Below are positions 10,514 to 21,720 of a DNA stretch of 64,000 bases, one piece after another. The notes beneath the pieces are model-generated. The model was given only the letters and a program-made list of their open reading frames with translations, made no database searches and was not told the DNA's origin. Origin of the DNA: Lepus europaeus (Eukaryota; Chordata; Mammalia; Lagomorpha; Leporidae); NCBI RefSeq assembly GCF_033115175.1, contig NC_084850.1:101495439-101559438 (forward strand), in the 5' to 3' direction. The position numbers and the translations under genes were made by a program. Within the stretch, counting starts at the first letter, position 1. Each line of letters starts with the position of its first letter.

Positions 10514-10852
10514 TTTTTTTTTTTAAAAAGATTTATTTTATTTATTTGAAAGAGTTACAGAGAGGTAGAGAAAGAGAGAGAGAGGTCTTCCATCCGCTGG
10601 TTCACTCTCCAGATGGCCGCCAACGGCTGGAGCTGTGCCGATCTGAAGCCAGGAGCCAGGAGCCAGGAGCTTCTTCTGGGTCTCCCATGTGTGTGCAGGG
10701 GCCCAAGGACTTGGGCCATCTTCTACTGCTTTCCCAGGCCATAGCAGAGAGCTGGATCAGAAGAGGAGCAGCCGGGACTAGAACTGGTGCCCATATGAGA
10801 TGCCGGTGCTTCAGGCCAGGGCTTTAACCTGCTGTGTCACAGTGCTGGCCCC
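10514..10852 (-). mobile_element. CSINE
   Basis: Complete; contains a tandem 'gccaggagccaggagccagg' duplication. Ends 'cagtgctggcccc'. Confidence 0.88.
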
Positions 10853-10861
10853 ATAGTTTTC

Positions 10862-11185
10862 TTTTAAAAAAAATTTATTTATTGGAAACTCAGAGTGAGA
10901 TGGACACACACACACACACACACATATTGATCTTCCCTCTGCTGATTTACTCCCCAAATGCCCACAATAGCTGGAAGTAGGCCATGCCACCAGGAGCCAG
11001 GAAATCCATGTGGGTCTCCCACATAGGTGGTAGGGATCCAAGTACTTGGGCCATCATTGGCCTCCCAGGTGCATTAACAAAGCAGCTAGATCAGAAGTGC
11101 TGAGTTGTAGGGACTTTCACCAGGCATTCAGATATGGGATGTGGGCACCCCATACATTAGCTTAACCTCCTGCAATGGAGTGCCT
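10862..11185 (-). mobile_element. CSINE, old, with (CA)n
   Basis: Diverged copy whose purine tract became (AC)n at 10903-10924. Head side degenerate near 11160-11185. Confidence 0.65.
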
Positions 11186-11244
11186 GCTTCAGTGATAAAA
11201 TTTTCATTTCAAACTGTCATGCATATTTTAAAGAACTTAAGAGG

Positions 11245-11520
11245 AAGGGCAGGTGGTGTGGTGTCGTGGGTTAAGCTGCCACTTGCCATGCCAGCATCCC
11301 ATATCAGCACTGGGTTAAGTCCCAGCTACTCTACTTCTGATCCAGCTCCCTGCTAATGTGCTTGTAAAGGCAGTGGAACATTGTCCAAGTGCTTGGATCC
11401 TTGCCACCTACATGGGAGACTTTGATGGAGCTCCTGGCTTCTGTCTGGCCTGGCCCTAGTTGTTGTGACCATTTTCTTTGTCTCTCTCCATCACTGTGTC
11501 TTTCAAATAAATTTTTATTT
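11245..11520 (+). mobile_element. CSINE, old
   Basis: From 'gcaggtggtgtggtgtcgtg' to 'ttcaaataaatttt'. Short CT tract. Confidence 0.7.
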
Positions 11521-12757
11521 GCTTCTGAAGGATTTTTTTTAACTTTTATTTAATAAATATAAATTTCCAAAGTACAACTTTTGGATTATAGTGGCTTTTT
11601 CCCCCAAAACCTCCCTTCCACCCACAACCATCCCATCTCCCACTCCCTCTCCCATCCCATTCTTCATTAAGATTCATTTTCAATTATCTTTATATACAGA
11701 AGATCAGTTTAGTATATACTAAGTAAAGATTTCAATGGTTTGCACCCACACAGAAACACAAAGTATAAAGTACTGTTTGAGTACTAGTTATACCATTAAT
11801 TCACATAGTACAACACATTAAGGACAGAGATTCTACGTGGGGAGTAAGTGCACAGTGATTCCCATTGTTGATTTAACAATTGGCACTTACTTATGACATC
11901 AGTAATCACCCAAGGCTCTTGTCATGAGCTGCCAAGGCTATGGAAGTCTTTTAAGTTTGCCAACTCTGATCTTTATACAAGGTCATAGTCAAAGTGGAAG
12001 TTCTCTCCTCCCTTCAGAGAAAGGTACCTCCTTCTTTGATGACCTGTTCTTTCCACTGGGATCTCACTCGCAGAGATCTTTCATTTAGGTCATTTTTTTG
12101 CCACAGTGTCTTGGCTTTCCATGCCTGAAATACTCTCATGGGCCTTTTAGCCGGATCTGAATGCCTTAAGGGCTGATTCTGAGGCCAGTGTGCTGTTTAG
12201 GGCATCTGCCATTCTATGAGTCTGCTGTGTATCCCGCTTCCCATGTTGGATCGTTCTCCCCTTTTTAATTCTATCAGTTATTATTAGAGCAGACACTAGT
12301 CTTGTTTATGTGATCCCTGATCGGTGACAACTAACTGAGCACCTAAAAGGAAACCTGTAGAAGTGAAATGGACACTGTGAGAAACAATGACTTGATCAGC
12401 CCTTGACTTGACTGTCGAGGAACATTTTACTTTATTCCTTTTAGTATTTTTTGTTCTAATTAATACCATTGGTTGAACTCTTTACTTAACACACAATTAT
12501 TCTTAGGTGTTTAAATTTAACTGAAAAGTGATCCTGGTTAAATATAAGAGTGGGAATAAGAGAGGGAGGAGATGTACAGTTTGGCACATACTCACTCGGA
12601 CTTACCCCTAATGGTAGAGCTAGAAACATGCCAGGGGATTCCAAATCAATCCCAACAAGGTGGCATGTACCAATGCCATCTCACTAGTCAAAGTGATTAG
12701 TTTCAGTTCATAATTGATCATAAGGATAGGATTAAGTGTCAAAGGGGTCAAATAAAT
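11521..12757 (-). mobile_element. Rabbit-type L1 3' end with 5' inversion
   Basis: At the left end is the L1 3' terminus in antisense (T run at 11528, then 'aaatttccaaagtacaactt'), followed up to about 12.4 kb by antisense 3' UTR ('ttcaattatctttatatac', 'gtgctgtttagggcatctgc'). From about 12.43 to 12.757 kb the sequence switches to the sense orientation ('aataccattggttgaactct', 'gccaggggattccaaatcaa'). This block normally lies just upstream of the 3' UTR in L1, as in the sense copy at 55145-56172, so it is inverted. That is the signature of twin priming. No ORF2 of coding length remains. Confidence 0.8.
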
Positions 12758-13072
12758 GTTTTTAAAGATTTATATATGTATTTGAAAGAGTTACAGAGAA
12801 GGACAGAGACAGAGATCGATCTTCCATCCGCTGGTTTGCTCCTCAAATAGCTGCAATGGATGGGGCTGGAGCAGGCCAAAGCCAGGAGCTTCTTTTGGAT
12901 CTCCCATGTGGGTGCAAGGGCCCAAGTACTTCAGCCATATTCTGCTGCTTTCCCAGGTGCATTAAAAGGGAGCCGAATCTGAAGTGGAGCAGTCGGGACT
13001 CAAACTGGCACTCACTTAAGATGCCAGCATCACAGGCAGAGGTTTAACCTTCTATGCCACAGTGTTGGACCC
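12758..13072 (-). mobile_element. CSINE with target duplication
   Basis: Inserted at the upstream edge of the L1; flanked by ccaaataaat-like duplications (12748-12757 and 13072-13080). Confidence 0.8.
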
Positions 13073-13098
13073 CAAATAAATCTTTAAAAAGAGAACTC

Positions 13099-13452
13099 GG
13101 CCGGCGCCGCGGCTCACTAGGCTAATCCTCCGCCTTGCGGCGCCGGCACACTGGGTTCTAGTCCCAGTCGGGGCACCGGATTCTGTCCCGGTTGTCCCTC
13201 TTCCAGGCCAGCTCTCTGCTGTGGCCAGGGAGTGCAGTGGAGGATGGCCCAAGTCCTTGGGCCCTGCACCCCATGGGAGACCAGGAGAAGCACCTGGCTC
13301 CTGCCATCGGATCAGCGCCGTGCGCCGGCCGCAGCGCGCCAGCCGCGGCGGCCATTGGAGGGTGAACCAACGGCAAAAAGGAAGACCTTTCTCTCTGTCT
13401 CTCTCTCTCTCACTGTCCACTCTGCCTGTCAAAAAACAAAACAAAACAAAAC
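13099..13452 (+). mobile_element. Young CSINE with 11-bp target duplication
   Basis: Starts 'ggccggcgccgcggctcact', ends in an (A4-6C)n tail. Duplication aaagagaactc at 13088-13098 and 13453-13463. Confidence 0.95.
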
Positions 13453-13463
13453 AAAGAGAACTC

Positions 13464-14535
13464 AAGAAAGATAATCTATTTAGCCAAGTTTTTACCATTT
13501 CTGATAGTCTTCCTTAATTGTTGATGATTCAGATTTCTTTTTGCTATCAGCTGCCTGTTATTTCAGAGCAAGTCTGCCAGCAGCCCATTCTTAGTCTTCT
13601 TTCATTGACAGTCTATTTTATCTTCAGGCCTGAAGGAAATTTTCACTGCACATAGATTTCCTGGTGGAGTGTTCTTTTCTTTTGGCCCTTTGATAATATT
13701 CCACTTCTTTCTGAACTCCACGGTTTCTGATTCAAAATCCAATCATTGCAACGGTTGTCCCCTCAACAAGGAAGGTGGTGGTTTCCCCTTGTCCTCAGTT
13801 TTCAGCGATCTGGACCTCTTGAACCTATAGATTCATTTCTTTAGCCAAATTTGAGAAGTGATCAGAAATTAATTATTTTAATATTTTTTCTGTGCTACCC
13901 TCTTTCTCCTCTCCTTCTGAGACGCTGACAGCATGGATTTGGATCTTTTGATGTTGTCGCACAGATCCAGAAGCTCTCTTTTATTTTCAATGTTTTTTTA
14001 AAAATATTTTTCAGATTGATAATTTCTATTGATTACCTTGATGTTTGTTTACTCTTTTGTCCATTGCCTATTGTGCTATTGAGTCCATCCAATGGGGGTT
14101 TGTTTTAGACCTTGTCTTTTTCAGTTTTAGACTTTTCATTTGGTTTATCTTTATAACTTCTGTTTCTTTGGTGACACTTTGTTTTTCTGTTGATTCTCAG
14201 AGGGTTTGCCCTTCTTGTGGTGTTTTAATGACAGCTGCCTTAAAGACCCCCTCAAATAATTCCAACACCTATGGCACCTGGGTGTTAGTGCCTTTTCTCA
14301 TGTGAATCGACATTTTACCAGTTGTTTGTATACCATAAACTTATAGATAGTGCTCTGGATATTTTGAGTATGATGTTACGAGATTCTGGGTTTTGTTTAA
14401 ATCCATTGGAAAATGTTGCCATTTTTTGTTTGTCATAGACAATTGGCCCTGTGGAGTTCAGGCTGCAAATTCTAATCAAACTTTCTGTGTCTATGGTTTC
14501 TATGTCAGTTTAGTTTCCAAACCTTTATGGTGCCA
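13464..14535 (-). mobile_element. L1M 3' region, antisense
   Basis: Matches the old L1 motif order in reverse: 'aagtctgccagcagcc', 'gacagctgccttaaagac', 'ataattccaacacctatggc', 'gatgttacgagattctgg'. Stops throughout. The same region recurs at 19263-20720. Confidence 0.6.
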
Positions 14536-14542
14536 TTTGGAC

Positions 14543-15941
14543 CTCCCTCTCCCCCCCCTCCCTCTCCCTCTCCCTCTCCCTCTCCCTCCCCTTCCTCTCT
14601 CTCTTCTCCTCCTACTTCCCTACCTCCTCCCCTCTCCCCCCTTTCCCCCTTCCTCTCCTCCCCCTCCCTTTCCCCATCCCTCTTCCCTTTCATCTCCCCC
14701 TCCCCCTCTTCCTGCTCCCTCTCCTTCTCTTCCCTCTCCTCCTCTTTCCTCTTGTGCCTCTCCCTCTCCTCCTCCTCTTTCTTTTCTCCTCCTCTCCCCC
14801 CTTCCCTCTCCCCATCCTTCTCCCTTCTCCCTCCCTCTCCCCACAACTCTTCCCCTCCCTCTTCCCCTCCTCCCTGCCCCCTCCTTCCTCTCCCTCTCCT
14901 CTCCTCCCTCTCCCCCATCCTTCTCCACCCTCTCCTCCCTCTCGCCCCTCCCCTACCCCTCTCCTCCTCTCTTCTTCCCCTTTCTCTGTCCTTCTCCCTC
15001 TTCCCTCCCCCACCTCCTCCCCTCCCTCTCCTCCTCCCCTCCCTCTCCTCCTCCCCTCCCTCTCCTCCTCCCCTCCCTCTCCTCTTTCTCCCCTTCCCCC
15101 CTCCCTCTCTTCCTCCCTCTTCTCTTCCCCCTCCCCCTTCTGTTCCCTCTCCCCCTCACTTGCTGTTCCCTCTCCCCCTTCCACTCCCTCTTCCCTTCCC
15201 TCTCCTCCCTCTGCCCCCTTCCTTCCTGTCCCCTCCCTTCTCTCCCTCCCTCTCCTCTTCCCTCTCCTCCCTCTCCCCTTCCCTTCCCTTCCTCTTGCCC
15301 TCCCCTTCATTTCCCCTCCCTCTTCCCCCTCCTCCCTCTTGCCCTCCTTCTCCCTCTTCCCTCCCTGTCCTCCCTCCCGCCTTTCCCCTCCCTCTCCCCC
15401 TCCTTCTCTCTCTTCCCTCTCCCCCTCCATCTCCTCCCCATCCTTCTCCTACTCACTCTCCTCCCCCTCCCTCTCCCCTCCTTCTCCTCCCTCTCCCTTC
15501 CCTCTCCCCCTTCCTCTCCTCCCTCTCCCCCTTTCCTCTACCTCTCCTCTCACTCCTCCCCTCCCCTCCCCCCTCTTTCCTTTTCCCCTCCTTTTCCTCC
15601 CTCTCCCCTTCCCCTTCCCTCTCCCCCTCTGCTCCCCTCTCTTTCCTCTCCCCTTCCCTCTCCTCCCTTCCCTCTCCCTCTCTTCCCCCTCCCCTTCCCC
15701 TCCTCCTCCCTCTCCTCCTCACCCCTCCCCTTCCTCCCCCTCCCTTTCTCCCTTTCTCTCTCCTCCCTCTCCCCCTTTTCCTCCCCCTCCCTCTCCCTCC
15801 TCTCCCTCTCCCACTTCTCCCTCTCTCTCCCCCCTACCCTCCCCCCTCCTTCTCCCTCTCCTCCCTCTACTCCCTTTCTCCCTCCCTCCTCCCCTTCCTT
15901 CTCTTCCTTTTTCCCTCTCTCCCCTTCTTCTCCTCCTCTTC
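14543..15941 (+). repeat. 1.4-kb polypyrimidine (C/T) tract
   Basis: Almost purine-free on the + strand: irregular CCCTCTCC, CTCCTCCCC and CCCTTCC units with only scattered A or G. Part is a true tandem array: a 17-base unit (cctcctcccctccctct) repeats four times without change at 15013-15080. Long open frames rich in Ser/Pro/Leu (+) or Arg/Glu/Gly (-) result from composition and are not genes. The minus strand is a homopurine run with potential for triplex (H-DNA) and G-rich structures. It lies in intron 2, directly against a young CSINE. Confidence 0.97.
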
Positions 15942-16267
15942 TTTTTTTTTTTTTTGACAGGCAGAGTGGACAGTGAGAGAGAGACAGAGAGAAAGGTCTT
16001 CCTTTGCCGTTGGTTCACCCTCCAATGGCCGCCACGGCTGGCGCACTGCGCTGATCCGAAGGCAGGAGCCAGGTGCTTCTCCTGGTCTCCCATGGGGTGC
16101 AGGGCCCAAGGACCTGGGCCATCCTCCACTGCACTCCCGGGCCATAGCAGAGAGCTGGCCTGGAAGAGGGACAACCGGGACAGAATCCAGCGCCCCGACC
16201 GGGACTAGAACCCGGTGTGCCGGCGCCGCTAGGCGGAGGATTAGCCTGTTGAGCCACGGCGCTGGCC
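15942..16267 (-). mobile_element. Young CSINE at edge of polypyrimidine tract
   Basis: Young-subfamily copy ('gacaggcagagtggacagtg', 'tgtgccggcgccgctaggcg'), with an 18-base internal deletion around 16045. Duplication tctcctcct at 15929-15937 and 16268-16276, although a pyrimidine context makes this weaker evidence. Confidence 0.92.
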
Positions 16268-16279
16268 TCTCCTCCTTTT

Positions 16280-16325
16280 CTCTCTGTGTGAGTGTGTGAA
16301 TGTGTGAATGTGTGAATGTGTGAGT

Positions 16326-16395
<70 letters not shown>
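16280..16395. repeat. Compound (TG)n-(GA)n microsatellite
   Basis: Order: TGTGAA/TGTGAG variants, pure (GT)n about 16330-16358, then (GA)n to 16395. The alternating purine-pyrimidine part can adopt Z-DNA. Confidence 0.95.
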
Positions 16396-16401
<6 letters not shown>

Positions 16402-16788
16402 CACCAACTAATTCTTCAGCCATTCTGAGATGTAGGCAGTGGTCCATCCCTTACTTCAGTTCTCAAATTATTTGCTTTTCTGTTTAGGATTAGATCTACC
16501 CATTCACAGCTTGAAGATAAGCCCAGGAGTTGACCTATGATTTTGTGGGGTTCTTTTCCTGAACTTCTCCCCTCCATGATTTCTTTTCTACTTTTGATTT
16601 CCTTTCAGTACCGCCTGTTCCCTCCCTTTTACAGACACATGGGGCTTAACTTAGGCTGCTGTGCTGCACTTTCCCCAGCTGTGTCCGTGGATAGGAACAA
16701 GTGGCAGATTAGCAGAGAAAAGAATGAAATTTCCACCCTCTTAGAAGCATAGTGTCTCCAAAAAGAGGAAGATTCTCTTCCCTCTGGA
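16396..16788 (-). mobile_element. Probable L1M 3' sequence, antisense
   Basis: 'ggattagatctacccattc' and neighbouring sequence resemble old L1 3' UTR in reverse; weak match. No gene seen. Confidence 0.4.
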
Positions 16789-16872
16789 TTTATTTTTTTA
16801 AAATTATCTTATTTGAGGATGGGGAGGAGAAAGAAAGAGAGAGAGAGAGAGAGAGAGAGGGAGAAAGAGGGA

Positions 16873-16904
<32 letters not shown>

Positions 16905-17180
16905 AAGACAGACAGACAAAGAAATTTCATCTACTGGTCCATTCCTCAAATGCCCACATTGACTGAGGCTGGGCCAGGCGAAAGCCTGAAGCTGGAAGCT
17001 TAATCCAAGTCTCCCATGTGAGTGATGGGGACCGAAGTACCTGGGCTGTCACATGCTACCTCCTAGAGTGTGCGTTGTCAGGAAGCCGGAATTTGGAGCA
17101 GAGCTGGAACTTGAATCCAGGTACTCCAATGTGGGACGTGGGCATCCCAACTGGAGTGTTAACTGGTAGGCCGAATACCT
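16789..17180 (-). mobile_element. CSINE, old subfamily, expanded GA tract
   Basis: Purine tract (GA)n at 16828-16910. Carries the old-subfamily segment 'gtgcgttgtcaggaagccgg'. Confidence 0.75.
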
Positions 17181-17286
17181 TCCCTCTGGCTTTTGGGAGA
17201 CAATTGGGCTCCATTTGTGTTCTTGTTCTTGCTCTTACTGCTGCTGGATTTTCTGCTGTCTGGGATATTCTCTCAAGACATGACTA

Positions 17287-17415
17287 CATTGTGGTGTAGC
17301 AGATTGAGCTGCTGCTTGCAATGCCAACATCCCATATCGGAATGCCTCTTTAAGTCCTGGCTCTGCCACTTCCAATCGAGCTCCCTGCTAACGCACCTAG
17401 GAAGGCAGGGGAAGA
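17287..17415 (+). mobile_element. CSINE, 3'-truncated
   Basis: Head half only: 'cattgtggtgtagcagattg' to 'cctaggaaggcagg'. Confidence 0.7.
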
Positions 17416-17894
17416 AAGTCCAAGGCCAGAGAACAAGTGGCAAACTCACAGTCTCTCTGGTGGTACTTTAAATTCCGGCTTTTCCCCCTGATCAGCCTGC
17501 TACTTTTTGAAATAACTTTTCAGAAACATCACGTCACCACTTCGTGTGTTCTGTCTAGGTTTTATAACTCTATTCAGTGGGAGAGATAGGATGGAATGTG
17601 CTTACTCCATCTTGGAACCTCGTAGCCTGATGCTGTCCTACACTCCGCAGCCCACAGGAACTAAGATCCCTGGGTGTGTGCCTCTGTGCTGCAGCTGCTG
17701 GGTACCATTCTGCCACCTCAGCTGCTGCTTAGCACCAACATTGGGGGCTTCTCCCAAGCCCTAATGGCACTGTCACTGAGCTGCCACACAGATGTGGCAA
17801 GCAGTGGGATGGTTGGCTGTGGGTTCACATGTCTTTTTAAACAAATTCTTGTTTCATCAGGCTGTCTCTGATGCCTAGCGTTTTCTCGTCTCTC
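17416..17894 (-). mobile_element. Probable L1M 3' sequence, antisense
   Basis: 'gcttactccatcttgg' is a recurrent L1M 3' UTR motif. The remainder is unassigned and holds no convincing exon. Confidence 0.4.
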
Positions 17895-18268
17895 TTTTTT
17901 TAAAGATTTATTTAATTGAAAGAGTTATTAGAGAAGGAGAGGGAGAGGTAGGGGTAGGGGTAGGGGGAGAGGGAGAGAGAGAGAAAGAGAGAGAGAGGGA
18001 GGGGGAGAGGGGGAGAGAGAAAGAGAGGTCTTCCATCCTCTGGTTCACTCTCCAAATGGCTGCAGTGGCCAGACCTGCACTGATCTGAAGCCAGGAGCCA
18101 GGAGCTTCCTGCAAGTCCCCAACGTGGGTGCAGGGGCCCAAGGACTTGGACCATATTCTGCTTTCCCAGGCCGTAGCAGAGAGCTGGGTCGGAAGTGGAA
18201 CAGCTGAAACTCGAACCAGCACCCATATGGGATGTCGCACTGCAGGCGTGCTATGCCACAGTGCTGGC
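17895..18268 (-). mobile_element. CSINE with GGGGTA tract
   Basis: Complete copy; purine tract includes (GTAGGG)n-like units at 17947-17970. Confidence 0.88.
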
Positions 18269-18631
18269 CCATCTCTTCTGCTCTTAAAAAAGAAATAGAA
18301 ACCTTTTTCATTACACATAGAGCACTTGCACCTTACAAAAATCCAAGCAAGTCAAGACTATAATAGGAATGTGAATGTAAAAACCCATTGTCATCTGGAG
18401 AGGATTCATCTTCAAGGTTTGATAAATGTTGCCTGGGAAGTTTGTCTTTTATATATATATAACCCTTACTAATGCTCTTTCCCTCCATCCTTACCTTTGA
18501 TTTCCTTTCTCCCCCTTATGTATTTATATCTAATTAGTCATTTTTCTGTTCTTTCCATTTTCCTCCTATCCTTCCTAATGTTTCTGAATTCACTCTTTTA
18601 CCTCTACTTTTGTGTTAGAAGAACTTTGTTG
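18269..18631. other. Unassigned intron sequence
   Basis: AT-rich; no repeat or gene recognised. Confidence 0.4.
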
Positions 18632-18950
18632 TGGTTGGCTTTGTGGTGTAGCTGGTAAAGCTGCTGCCTGGGATGCCAGCATCCCATATGGGTGCCTGTT
18701 TGCATCCTGCTTGCCCCACTTCCCAACCAGCTCCCTGTTAATGGCCTGGGAAAGCAGCAGAAGATGGCCCAATGTTTGGGCTCCTGTACCCATGTGGGAG
18801 ACCTGGACAAAGCTCCTGGCTTCAGGCTTCATCTTGACCAGCCCTGGCTGTTACAGCCACCTGGGGAGTGAACCAGTAGATGGAAAATTGCTCTGTTTCT
18901 CCTGCTCTCTCTGCAATTCTACCTTTCAAATACATACATACATACATACA
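18632..18950 (+). mobile_element. CSINE, tail (CATA)n
   Basis: Complete copy whose tail has become (CATA)n at 18931-18949. The next SINE starts directly after it. Confidence 0.85.
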
Positions 18951-19262
18951 GGGGTCGGTGCTGTGGCTTAGTGGATAAAGCCAGCGCCTGCAGTGTTGGC
19001 ATCCCATGTGGGCACCGGATCGAGTCCCAGCTGCTCCACTTCTGATCCAGCTCTCTGCTATGGCCTGGGAAAGCAGTAGAAGATGGCCCAAGTCCTTGGG
19101 CCCCTGAACCCACTTGGGAGACCCAGAAGAAGCTCCTGGCTTCAGATCGGTGCAGCTCTGGCTATTGTGGCCAGTTGGGGAGTGAACCAACAGATAAAAG
19201 ACTTCTCTCTCTGCCTCTGCCTCTCTCTAACTCTGCTTTTCAAATAAATATTTTTTTAAAAA
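18951..19262 (+). mobile_element. CSINE, tandem to preceding copy
   Basis: Head-to-tail with 18632-18950. The CATA motif returns after it (19266-19280), which suggests insertion into the first copy's tail. Confidence 0.88.
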
Positions 19263-19627
19263 AATACATATATACATACATCTTTTAAAAAAAGAACAAC
19301 TTTGTTTAGGCAATTTTTAAGGGTAGGTCTGCCAATGACAAGTTTTTTGTTTTCCTTCATCACAAATGTTTTGATTTCCCCTTCATTTGTGAAGGATGAC
19401 TTTGCCAGAGAGAAAATTTGTGATTGACAGTTGTTTCCTTCAGCTCTTAGAAAATACATATTATGCCTCTTCTCTCTGGTTTCCTCAGTTTCTGGTGAGA
19501 GATCTGCTGTCATTGAAAGTGTTTTTTACATATAGATAATTCATTGTTTCTCTATGACTGCTTTCAGGATTGTTTTGTTCACCTTTAGTTTTTAGAAATT
19601 TAATTTTGACATGGATTGGCACAGATT
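19263..19627 (-). mobile_element. L1M 3' region, antisense
   Basis: 'ggtaggtctgccaatgacaa', 'ccccttcatttgtgaaggat' and 'gagagatctgctgtcat' are classic L1M 3' UTR landmarks reversed. Confidence 0.75.
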
Positions 19628-19947
19628 TTTTTTTAAAGATGTATTTATTTTTACTTGAAAGAGTTACACAGAGAGAAGGAGAGACAGAGAGAGGTCTTCC
19701 ATCTGCTGATTCACTCCCCAATTGGCCGCAATGGCTGGAGCTGCGCCAATCCGGAGCCAGGAGCTAGGAGCTTCTTCAGGTCTCACACGCGTGCGCAGGG
19801 GCCCAAGGGCTTGGGTGATCTTCTGCTTTCCCAGGCCATAGCAGAGAGTTGGGTCAGAAGTGGAGCAGCCGGGACTCGAACCGGCGCCCATATGAGATGC
19901 CGGCGCTGTAGATGGCAGCTTTACCTGCTATGCCACAGCGCTGGCCC
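19628..19947 (-). mobile_element. CSINE with target duplication
   Basis: Inserted in the L1M; flanked by ggcacagattt on both sides. Confidence 0.9.
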
Positions 19948-20191
19948 CAGGCACAGATTTCTTTGGGTGTATCCTATTTTGAGTTTGTGCGGCACCTTGA
20001 ATTTTTAGGTTTATGTCTTTTACCAAATTTGGCACATTTTCAGCCTTTATTTCTTTGCTGTTAGCTACATTCCATTTCTCCTCTCCTGGTACATTAGTGA
20101 TTTGAATATTGGTCTTTTGTTGATCTATTGTTCTCTGAGATTGTTAATTTTTTTTCAAACCTGTTTTTTTTCGCAATGTGTAAATTATTCT
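19948..20191 (-). mobile_element. L1M 3' region continued, antisense
   Basis: 'ccaaatttggcacattttca' and 'ttctcctctcctggtaca' continue the LINE. Confidence 0.65.
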
Positions 20192-20499
20192 TTTTTTTTT
20201 TTAAAGATTTATTTGAGGAGCAGAGTTATATATAGAGAGATCTTTCATCTGTGGTTCATTCTCCAAATTGCCACAATTGCCAGGGCTGGGCAAGGCTGAA
20301 GCCAGGAGCCTGGAACTCCATCTTGGTCTCCCATGTGGGTGGCAGGGCCCAAACACTTGGACCATGTTGCACTGATTTCTCAGGTGCATTAGCAGGAAGC
20401 TGGATTGGCACTGGAGCAGCCAGGACTTGAGCCTGCCTGCCTATGGGATGTCAGCATCACAGGCAATAGCTTAACCTTTTGTGCACAATGCTGGCCCCA
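20192..20499 (-). mobile_element. CSINE, old
   Basis: From 'tttaaagatttatttgagga' to 'cacaatgctggcccc'. No GA tract. Confidence 0.8.
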
Positions 20500-20722
20500 G
20501 GTTAAGTAAAATCTGTCTTGTTGTTCACTGAGTCCTTTGTCATCTCCACTAAACTATTGAGCCCATTCAGTGAGTTTTTAGTATACTTACTGTACTTTTT
20601 CATTTTTATAATGTCCATTTGGTTCTCTTATTTCATGACTCCTATTTCTGTGTTGAGATTTTCAGTTTTTATTTATCTTAGAATTTTTAATTGTTGAAAC
20701 ATTTTTATGTTGGCTGCTTTAT
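20500..20722 (-). mobile_element. L1M 3' region continued, antisense
   Basis: 'gtccatttggttctctta' is a typical L1M motif. Confidence 0.6.
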
Positions 20723-21017
20723 TTATTTTAAAGGCAGAGTTAGAGAGAGAGGGAGGTATTTCCATACACTGGTTCACTCCCCAATTGGTCATAATGGTTG
20801 GGCTGGGCCAGGTGGAAGCCCTGGAGCTTGGAACTCCATCTGGGTCTCTCATATGGGTGACAAGGGCCCAAGCACTGGACCATCCTCCATTGACTTCCCA
20901 GGTATATTAGCAGGGAGCTGGATCAGAAGTGGAGCAGCCGAGACTTGAACTCATGCTCGTGTGGGCTGTTGGCATTGCAGGCAGCAGCTGAGCCTACTGT
21001 ACCATGACACTGGTCCC
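20723..21017 (-). mobile_element. CSINE, old
   Basis: Flanked by ctgctttat / ctgctttaa. Contains an ACTGGTCCC-type head. Confidence 0.78.
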
Positions 21018-21720
21018 TGCTTTAATCTTTATAAGATGTTATGGGCAGAATTGTGTTCCCCCCCAAATTTGTTTGTGGACATCATGATTAGTGCAGACAC
21101 CACACTTAAATGGCCCAGTCCCACAAGACTGTCTCCATTTCGGATGTCAGCCCCAAGTGGGGTTACCCAGGCTTCCTGAACTTCTGCTCAGTCAACTACA
21201 AATTCAAGTGTTATCACACACCCGTTTCAGTTTCAATAATTTGGTGGAACACTTCCTAGAACTCAGGAAACTGTTTTACTTACTCTTACTGGTTTATTAT
21301 AAAGGAAACAACTCAGGAGCGATCAAATGGAAGAGATGTATAGAGCGAAGTCTACGGCAGGGACAGAGCTTCCATGTCTTCTCAAGGTGCGGTGCCCTCG
21401 CAGAACTTGGATAGGTTCACAACCCTGGATGCTAACCCTCTCATTTGGGGGTTTTTCTGGAGGTTCCATTCCATAGGCCTAATTGATCAAATCGCTGGCC
21501 ATTTGGTGGGGATCCCAATCTCTTGGCCCTCTGCCCTCCCCAGAGGTCTGGGAGTATGACTGAAAGTTTCCATTCTGTAATGGTGGGTCTGGTTTTTCTG
21601 GTGACCAGCTCTCATCTTGAAACTCTCTAGGGGCGCTATAAATCATATCATTAGCATAGAAAATATAAATTGTAAAGGTTTTGGGAGTTCAATGCCAGGA
21701 ACTAAGGGCAAAACCCAAGT
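21018..21720 (+). mobile_element. Ancient LTR-like repeat, family not assigned
   Basis: 'actggtttattataaagg', 'gaagagatgtatagagcgaa' and 'aattgatcaaatcgctggcc' occur in an old dispersed mammalian repeat. Related copies are at 29945-30430 and 34553-34847. No frame survives. Confidence 0.45.

Noticed and set aside
10012..10827. 271-codon frame
   Set aside because: Runs through two minus-strand CSINEs; SINE-derived peptides recur all over the window.
13052..13498. 148-codon minus frame
   Set aside because: Young CSINE. The same peptide (for example SWSPMGCRAQ) occurs in every young copy.
15013..15080. Regular repeats considered as a CRISPR-like array
   Set aside because: No spacers; a simple pyrimidine minisatellite in a mammalian genome.
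14393..15976. Open frames of about 500 codons on both strands
   Set aside because: They arise because a C/T-only tract lacks stop codons on one strand and yields Ser/Pro/Leu or Arg/Glu/Gly runs. No domain, no splice or start support.
19020..19030. tRNA B-box-like sequence (ggatcgagtcc) within SINEs
   Set aside because: It belongs to the tRNA-derived head of CSINE; no cloverleaf or tRNA gene is present.
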